64,000 nucleotides of DNA from UBA6016 sp964568395 (GTDB lineage Bacteria; Campylobacterota; Campylobacteria; Campylobacterales; UBA6016). The notes under the pieces are model-generated. The model was not told the DNA's origin, made no database searches, and saw only the letters and a list, made by a program, of their open reading frames with translations. Every line of letters begins with the position of its first letter. Position 1 is the stretch's first letter. Location: contig CAZMPN010000004.1 in NCBI GenBank assembly GCA_964568395.1, forward strand, positions 72,837 through 136,836, in the 5' to 3' direction. This document shows, in pieces, positions 59,989-64,000 of the stretch. A program made the position numbers and the translations under genes.

Positions 59989-61108
59989 CCGGGCGGATTT
60001 TAATATCCTATTTGACGGCTTTAGGGACAAGGATACTATTTTCGCTCTAAAGAAAAAAATCACGGAAGACGCCAAAGGGCTAAAAGAAAAGCTCTATATT
60101 ATGGAAGTTTGCGGAGGACATACGCACACGATTATGAAATACGGCATAAATCAGATGATGCCGGATAGTATAGAGTTCGTGCACGGTCCAGGATGCCCCG
60201 TATGCATCATGCCAAAAAACAGGATAGACGCCGCTATCGCGCTTGCGGGGATGAAAGATACCATCTTGGTTGCCCTGGGCGATATGATAAGGGTGCCAGG
60301 CTCCAAAATCTCTTTGTCGCAGATGAGGGGAGAGGGGGCGGACGTGCGTTTCGTCTATTCGCCGACCGAAATACTAAAAATCGCCGCCGACAATCCGGCT
60401 AAAAACGTAATATATTTCGCCATAGGTTTTGAGACGACTACGCCGATGACCGCTGCACTAATCGAGAGAGGATTAATGCTGGGGCTAAAAAACATATATT
60501 ACGCCATAAACCACGTAACGGTGCCCCAGCCGATGTGCGCCATCATGGATGATAGCGAAACCAAGGTAAACGCCTTTTTGGCTCCGGCGCACGTCAGCGT
60601 CATTACGGGCTCTAAAATCTATAAGCCGATAAGCGAAAAATACAAAGTCCCGATAGTCGCCGCAGGGTTCGAGCCGGTCGATATTATGCAGGCGATATCG
60701 ATGCTGCTTGCCCAGAAGCTTGAAGGCAGAAGCGAGACCGAGATAGAGTATCTAAGAAGCGTAAAAGAGGAGCCAAACTCAAAAGCCGTGGAGATGATAA
60801 ACAAATATATGGAAGTGGACGACTTTTTTGTCTGGAGAGGCATCGGACCTATACCTAAAAGTTCGCTTAGGCTAAAAGAGGAATATTCCCGTCTGGACGC
60901 TTACAAGGTGTTTGCGTCGACGCTTCCGAAAGAGTCTGCCGAAGACCACAAGCTCTGCATCTGCGGCGAAGTCTTAAAAGGCAAAGCCAAGCCTTACGAT
61001 TGCAAGGTTTTTGGGAAGGCGTGCACCCCGTCGACTCCTCTTGGTTCCTGCATGGTAAGTTCGGAGGGCGCTTGCGCTGCATATTTCAAATACGGGAAGG
61101 CGATATGA
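59981..61108 (+). CDS. hypD: HypD, Fe(CN)2CO assembly scaffold
   Basis: Iron-sulfur scaffold on which the Fe(CN)2CO unit is built; 375 residues from GTG 59981. MEVCGGHTHTIMKYG and HGPGCPVCIMP supply the HypC/Fe-binding Cys and His motifs, FETTTPMTA is conserved, and the C-terminal CICGEVLKGKAKPYDCKVFGKACTP region provides four Cys for the [4Fe-4S] cluster. ATGA overlap with hypE. Confidence 0.97.
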   Translation: MSSRADFNILFDGFRDKDTIFALKKKITEDAKGLKEKLYIMEVCGGHTHTIMKYGINQMMPDSIEFVHGPGCPVCIMPKNRIDAAIALAGMKDTILVALGDMIRVPGSKISLSQMRGEGADVRFVYSPTEILKIAADNPAKNVIYFAIGFETTTPMTAALIERGLMLGLKNIYYAINHVTVPQPMCAIMDDSETKVNAFLAPAHVSVITGSKIYKPISEKYKVPIVAAGFEPVDIMQAISMLLAQKLEGRSETEIEYLRSVKEEPNSKAVEMINKYMEVDDFFVWRGIGPIPKSSLRLKEEYSRLDAYKVFASTLPKESAEDHKLCICGEVLKGKAKPYDCKVFGKACTPSTPLGSCMVSSEGACAAYFKYGKAI

Positions 61109-62100
61109 AAAGCGTAACGTTGGCGCAAGGTTCGGGCGGAGTAGAGTCCAATAAACTTATAAACGATGTTTTCTTTTCGAGGCTCAAAAACGACATTTTG
61201 CTTTCGGCTGAGGATGCCGCCGTATTTAAGATTGAGGGTAAAAGCGCATTTACGACCGACAGCTTTATAGTGAGCCCCATATTTTTTGCCGGAGGGGATA
61301 TAGGCAAGATAGCGGTTTGCGGCAGCTGCAACGACCTTGCCATGATGGGGGCTAGGCCGAAATATCTCTCTTTATCGCTTATTATAGAGGAGGGGTTTGC
61401 CATCTCCGATTTGGAGAAGATAGCCGATTCGATAGCTGTCGAGCTTGAAAAAAACGGGGCTTTGGTCGTAACCGGAGACACAAAGATCGCTCCTAGGGGC
61501 AGCGTGGACAAAATATTCATCAACACCTCCGCTGTAGGCGAGGTGTTGATTGACGGCATTAGCTGCAAAAATATAAAAGCCGGGGATAAGATAATCGTCT
61601 CCAGAAGCATAGGCGAACACGGCGCTGCTATATTTTCGGCCAGGGAAGGTATCGAGCTGGTGAGTTCCCTCAAAAGCGACTGCGCTTCGATGTGGCCTAC
61701 GGTCTCTAAATTCATAGAGGCGAAAGCCGAGATTATAGCTATGCGGGACGCTACGAGGGGCGGTGTTGCCGCGGTTTTGAACGAATGGTGCGCATCGTCT
61801 AGCGTTTCCATGGATATAGATGAGGATTCGTTCACTGTTTTGCCGGAGGTTGCCGGAGTGTGCGAACTGCTCGGATTCGAGCCTTTTAGTCTGGCGAATG
61901 AAGGCACATTTGTGATGGCCGTCAGAGGCGGCGAGGATGAGATTTTGAATATCCTGAAATCAGACGAATTTACAAAAAATGCGGCTATCGTAGGCGAAGC
62001 GGTAGATGACGGCAAAAAAAGAGTAATCTTGAAAAACGGTTACGGTACTAGAAGAATACTTGAGTATCCGACAGGCGAACTGCTGCCGAGAATCTGCTGA
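61105..62100 (+). CDS. hypE: HypE, thiocyanate-forming dehydratase
   Basis: Dehydrates the carbamoyl group on its C-terminal Cys to a thiocyanate, the CN donor; 331 residues from ATG 61105 (the frame is open to 61000, but those codons lie within hypD). LAQGSGGVESNKLI starts the PurM-like fold, AVCGSCNDLAMMGA and DATRGGVAAVLNEW follow, and the chain ends GELLPRIC with the essential terminal Cys. Overlaps hypD by 4 and hypA by 1 base. Confidence 0.97.
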   Translation: MKSVTLAQGSGGVESNKLINDVFFSRLKNDILLSAEDAAVFKIEGKSAFTTDSFIVSPIFFAGGDIGKIAVCGSCNDLAMMGARPKYLSLSLIIEEGFAISDLEKIADSIAVELEKNGALVVTGDTKIAPRGSVDKIFINTSAVGEVLIDGISCKNIKAGDKIIVSRSIGEHGAAIFSAREGIELVSSLKSDCASMWPTVSKFIEAKAEIIAMRDATRGGVAAVLNEWCASSSVSMDIDEDSFTVLPEVAGVCELLGFEPFSLANEGTFVMAVRGGEDEILNILKSDEFTKNAAIVGEAVDDGKKRVILKNGYGTRRILEYPTGELLPRIC

Positions 62101-62441
62101 TGCACGAGTATTCCATAGTCCAAAACCTGCTTGATCTGTGCGAGCAAAACGCCGCTGCGAACGGCGCCTCAAAAATACACAAAGTCATAGTCGGAATAGG
62201 CGAGATGAGTTCTGTGGAACCAAGCTTGCTTAAGACCGCTTTTGATACGTTTAAACAAGATACGATAGCGGACAATGCGGTAATGGATATTCAAAGATTG
62301 CCTTTAAAGGCTGAATGTTTTGATTGTGGCGCCGATTTTGTCCCTACTATGTCCAATTTTCTGTGTCCGAACTGCTCTTCGCCGAATACAAAGCTCGTAA
62401 GCGGGGATGAGTTGTTACTTTTAAGTTTGGAAATTGAATAA
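62100..62441 (+). CDS. hypA: HypA, nickel metallochaperone
   Basis: Brings nickel to HypB and the large subunit; 113 residues. The N-terminal MHEYSIVQNLLD contains the nickel ligand His2, and the zinc site has two C-x-x-C motifs (CFDCGADF and CPNCSSPN). Normal length. The start shares a base with the hypE stop. It closes the hyd-hyp cluster. Confidence 0.96.
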   Translation: MHEYSIVQNLLDLCEQNAAANGASKIHKVIVGIGEMSSVEPSLLKTAFDTFKQDTIADNAVMDIQRLPLKAECFDCGADFVPTMSNFLCPNCSSPNTKLVSGDELLLLSLEIE

Positions 62442-62485
62442 TACCTACTAAACGCATCAATTAAACCAGCGGAGGGGTTTGAGCT

Positions 62486-62674
62486 ATGATCGATAACGAC
62501 GAAGAGTATGCAAAGGGCGAAGTGGTAAAGCCCGATAAGGTAAAAAAGGTCGAGAGGGAAGAGACTATAGACGATCTGGATAGTCTAAAAAAGTTAGAAC
62601 CGATGTATAAAGGCTCCAATGCGATAAAAGCCTTTTTGAACAAAAAAAACAAAGGTAGCGGCAAAAGCAAATAG
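62486..62674 (+). CDS. Small highly charged protein, unknown
   Basis: A 62-residue soluble protein made largely of Lys, Glu and Asp, with no signal peptide or membrane helix. A good ribosome-binding site (GGAGGGG, 62472-62478) lies ahead of the ATG. The central stretch VEREETIDDLDSLKKLEPMYKG may form one helix; the end is Lys/Gly/Ser-rich. No family recognised. It follows hypA by 44 bases, so it could still be in the hyp transcript. Confidence 0.5.
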   Translation: MIDNDEEYAKGEVVKPDKVKKVEREETIDDLDSLKKLEPMYKGSNAIKAFLNKKNKGSGKSK

Positions 62675-62755
62675 CATTTGTTAATCTTTTGCTTAAAATT
62701 AGCTTTAAAAACCTACAATTATTATAAATTTTTAATATTTTTTTTCCAATACCCC

Positions 62756-62783
62756 TTGATTTCATTGGTTTTTATGCTAGAAT
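62756..62783 (+). promoter_or_regulatory. Sigma-70 promoter of the HU gene
   Basis: TTGATT (62756-62761), 16 bases, TAGAAT (62778-62783), with TG two bases before the -10 (extended -10). The region upstream is very A+T-rich with several T-runs, as usual for strong Campylobacterota promoters. The ribosome-binding site AGAGGAG precedes the ATG at 62821. Confidence 0.7.
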
Positions 62784-62820
62784 ATAACCGCATTACATTA
62801 ATTTACAGAGGAGAAGTCCT

Positions 62821-63129
62821 ATGAATAAGGCTGAATTCATCTCTATGGTTGCCGCTAAGGCCGGTACTTCAAAAAAAGATTCAGAAGCGAATCTTAACGC
62901 AATACTAGCGGTAATCTCTGAGACTCTTGCAAAAGGTCAAGATGTTCCGTTTATAGGTTTTGGTACTTTTAAAGTAGTAAAAAGACCTGAGAGAATGGGA
63001 AGAAACCCAGGAACTGGTCAAGCTATTAAAATACCTGCTACAAGTGCGGTTACTTTCAAAGTTGGCGCTAAACTAAAAGAAGCTGTTGCTGGTAAAAAAG
63101 CTCCTGCAGCTAAAGGTAAAAAAAAGTAA
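62821..63129 (+). CDS. hup: HU-family nucleoid protein
   Basis: Histone-like DNA-bending protein of 102 residues. MNKAEFISMVAAKAG and the dimer helices are followed by VPFIGFGTFKVVKRPERMGRNPGTGQAIKIPA, the beta arm with the conserved Arg-Asn-Pro tip. The last 12 residues are an Ala/Lys tail (KKAPAAKGKKK) beyond the usual HU length, a feature seen in other Campylobacterota. Monocistronic, with its own strong promoter. Confidence 0.95.
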   Translation: MNKAEFISMVAAKAGTSKKDSEANLNAILAVISETLAKGQDVPFIGFGTFKVVKRPERMGRNPGTGQAIKIPATSAVTFKVGAKLKEAVAGKKAPAAKGKKK

Positions 63130-63135
63130 TCCAAA

Positions 63136-63159
63136 TTTAGGCGGCTTTTGTCGCCTAAA
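63136..63159. terminator. Stem-loop after the HU gene, possible shared terminator
   Basis: TTTAGGCG, eight bases, CGCCTAAA: a perfect 8-base stem between the convergent HU and cytochrome genes, overlapping the cytochrome stop codon. On the minus strand a run of eight Ts follows after a short gap (63129-63119), on the plus strand none, so termination is more likely for the cytochrome transcript. Confidence 0.5.
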
Positions 63160-63505
63160 CCCCACTTCCTTCATTTATTTTTTTCAAATAATATATCAAA
63201 GCCTCTATTTCGCTATCCGTCAAAAAATACTCCGGCATTACGCTTCTTTTTTTACTGAACTTAAGACTGTTTTTTATGTCGTTAAAAGAGCTTTTTGATA
63301 TCTTCGGAGCCGCTATTTTTATTGTTTTGTTATTTTTTTGGTAGCTACCTATACTCATTCCTTCGCCGTATTTGCCGTGGCATTTGTCACAGCCGACGCC
63401 CCTGGGATTTTTATATAGCATCTCCCCGTATTCGAAGCTGTTAATAAAAGATTCCGCTGCCGCGAAACTGGACGCAAAAAGCAGCGCAAAAAGCGTTTTT
63501 TTCAA
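63155..63505 (-). CDS. Periplasmic class I cytochrome c
   Basis: A 116-residue monoheme cytochrome with a signal peptide (LFALLFASSFAAAES). The heme motif CDKCH is in GVGCDKCHGKYGEGM, and the sixth ligand Met is probably in RSVMPEYFLTDSEIEALIYYLKK, the normal C-terminal helix of the fold. Likely an electron carrier in the periplasm. Divergent from folD. Confidence 0.87.
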   Translation of the reverse strand: MKKTLFALLFASSFAAAESFINSFEYGEMLYKNPRGVGCDKCHGKYGEGMSIGSYQKNNKTIKIAAPKISKSSFNDIKNSLKFSKKRSVMPEYFLTDSEIEALIYYLKKINEGSGV

Positions 63506-63531
63506 CCAAAACCTTCAAAGCAAAATTATCC

Positions 63532-63537
63532 TATAAT
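63532..63537 (+). promoter_or_regulatory. Putative -10 element for folD
   Basis: TATAAT with weak -35 (TCAAAG about 17 bases upstream), 32 bases before the GTG start. Consistent with a housekeeping promoter for folD in the short divergent gap. Confidence 0.4.
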
Positions 63538-63568
63538 ACCCCAATTTCGCTTGATTTAAAGGAATTTC

Positions 63569-64000
63569 GTGGAGCTTTTGGACGGTAAAAAACTCTCATC
63601 AAAAATAAAAGAAAATCTAAAAAAAGAGACTGCAAAATTTATAGAAGAAAAAGGTGTTACCCCCGGTCTTGCCGTGATACTAGTCGGCAATGACCCGGCA
63701 AGCCACGCTTATGTGTCTATGAAGGCAAAAGCTTGCAAAGAGGTGGGCATATATAGCGTCACACACGAGATGCCGGATACCGTGACGGAAGCCGATATCC
63801 TCTCTACAATTCAGATGATAAACGACAATCCAAAAATCCACGGTCTTCTAGTTCAGCTGCCGCTTCCTAGTCATGTAGACTCTACAAAAATACTAGAGGC
63901 AATAGCCCCTTCAAAAGACGTTGATGGTTTCCACCCTTTTAATCTCGGTCGTTTGGTTGCAGGGCTTGATACTTTTGTCCCTTGTACACCGCTTGGGGTT
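63569..64000 (+). CDS. folD: FolD, methylene-THF dehydrogenase/cyclohydrolase, cut by window end
   Basis: The first 144 residues are visible, from GTG 63569 behind AAAGGA. Catalytic motifs are AYVSMKAKACKEVGI with the essential Lys, GLLVQLPLPSHVD and KDVDGFHPFNLGRL, then the substrate-site PCTPLG just before the edge. The enzyme interconverts 5,10-methylene-, methenyl- and 10-formyl-tetrahydrofolate and so also supplies the folate pool used by MetH. The NADP-binding half lies beyond the window. Confidence 0.97.
   Translation, partial: MELLDGKKLSSKIKENLKKETAKFIEEKGVTPGLAVILVGNDPASHAYVSMKAKACKEVGIYSVTHEMPDTVTEADILSTIQMINDNPKIHGLLVQLPLPSHVDSTKILEAIAPSKDVDGFHPFNLGRLVAGLDTFVPCTPLGV

Noticed and set aside
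61086..62015. Long antisense frame of 309 codons opposite hypE
   Set aside because: It is fully inside hypE, which has a clear family match and a normal start, and the antisense product is Ser/Leu-rich low-complexity without motifs; a shadow of codon bias.

Overview
The window reads as the chromosome of a member of the Campylobacterota (former Epsilonproteobacteria). The evidence is the gene content: a pgl-type N-glycosylation operon with a PglB oligosaccharyltransferase, a hydABCDE uptake hydrogenase of the Wolinella/Helicobacter/Campylobacter layout, a plasminogen-binding-protein-like gene, a DUF493 protein, sensor kinases with HELNTP and HHWRQPLN histidine boxes, and a secG / frr / pyrE string. 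Codon use is rich in ATA, AGA and AGG. Genes are packed in long operons whose neighbours usually overlap by ATGA-type junctions. I cannot name the genus. No rRNA, tRNA, CRISPR array, insertion sequence or prophage was seen, and no gap between genes exceeds about 240 bases.

Layout. 1-2409: an OmpR-type two-component pair (kinase cut by the window edge) and a methyltransferase. 2540-5363: a small membrane protein, a HAD phosphatase, an Hsp20 chaperone under a perfect CIRCE/HrcA operator, and an orphan sensor kinase. 5366-10874 (minus): a molybdate operon modE-modA-mop-modB-modC-modD followed by ynfA and a TauE-type exporter, with a ModE box in front. 10949-13927: a giant AsmA/DUF748 protein. 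13917-17872 (minus): secG, polysaccharide deacetylase, frr, pyrE, RDD and MFS genes. 17949-22770: bioC-like, ThiE-like and Bax-inhibitor genes, amrB/amrA, then leuA preceded by a leucine-rich leader peptide. 22832-26427 (minus): a Kup potassium transporter in an operon with a short KdpD-like kinase (frameshifted) and a KdpE-like regulator, with KdpE-box-like repeats in front of kup. 26503-30780: ilvD and then a small accessory stretch (vapBC, ychJ, cowN, a periplasmic protein). 30779-41614 (minus): pglA-B-C-D-E-F with metH as the last gene. 41671-44346: a Pif1-like helicase facing an A+T-rich trio of a winged-helix/PD-(D/E)XK-like protein, MntA and HepT. 44362-48418 (minus): glcD, a PgbA-like protein, DUF493, moaC, mobA and an unknown gene. 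48539-62441: the complete [NiFe] hydrogenase module. 62486-64000: a small protein, HU, a cytochrome c and the start of folD.

How it fits together. The last third is one nickel/hydrogen programme: structural genes hydABC, protease hydD, accessory hydE, the maturation set hypF and hypBCDEA, and an ECF nickel transporter (cbiMNQO type) inserted between hypF and hypB. The hydA and cbiM upstream regions share the same 10-8-10 inverted repeat, which suggests one nickel- or hydrogenase-linked regulator for both. Molybdate uptake (mod) and cofactor synthesis (moaC, mobA) serve molybdoenzymes that lie elsewhere; the CowN homologue suggests one of these may be nitrogenase.

The points most worth a second look are the wHTH-nuclease/MntA/HepT trio, the Cys-to-Asn change at the proximal-cluster motif of HydA, the shared hyd/nickel operator, the rewired Kup-KdpDE operon with its frameshift, and the leader-controlled LeuA that lacks its allosteric domain.
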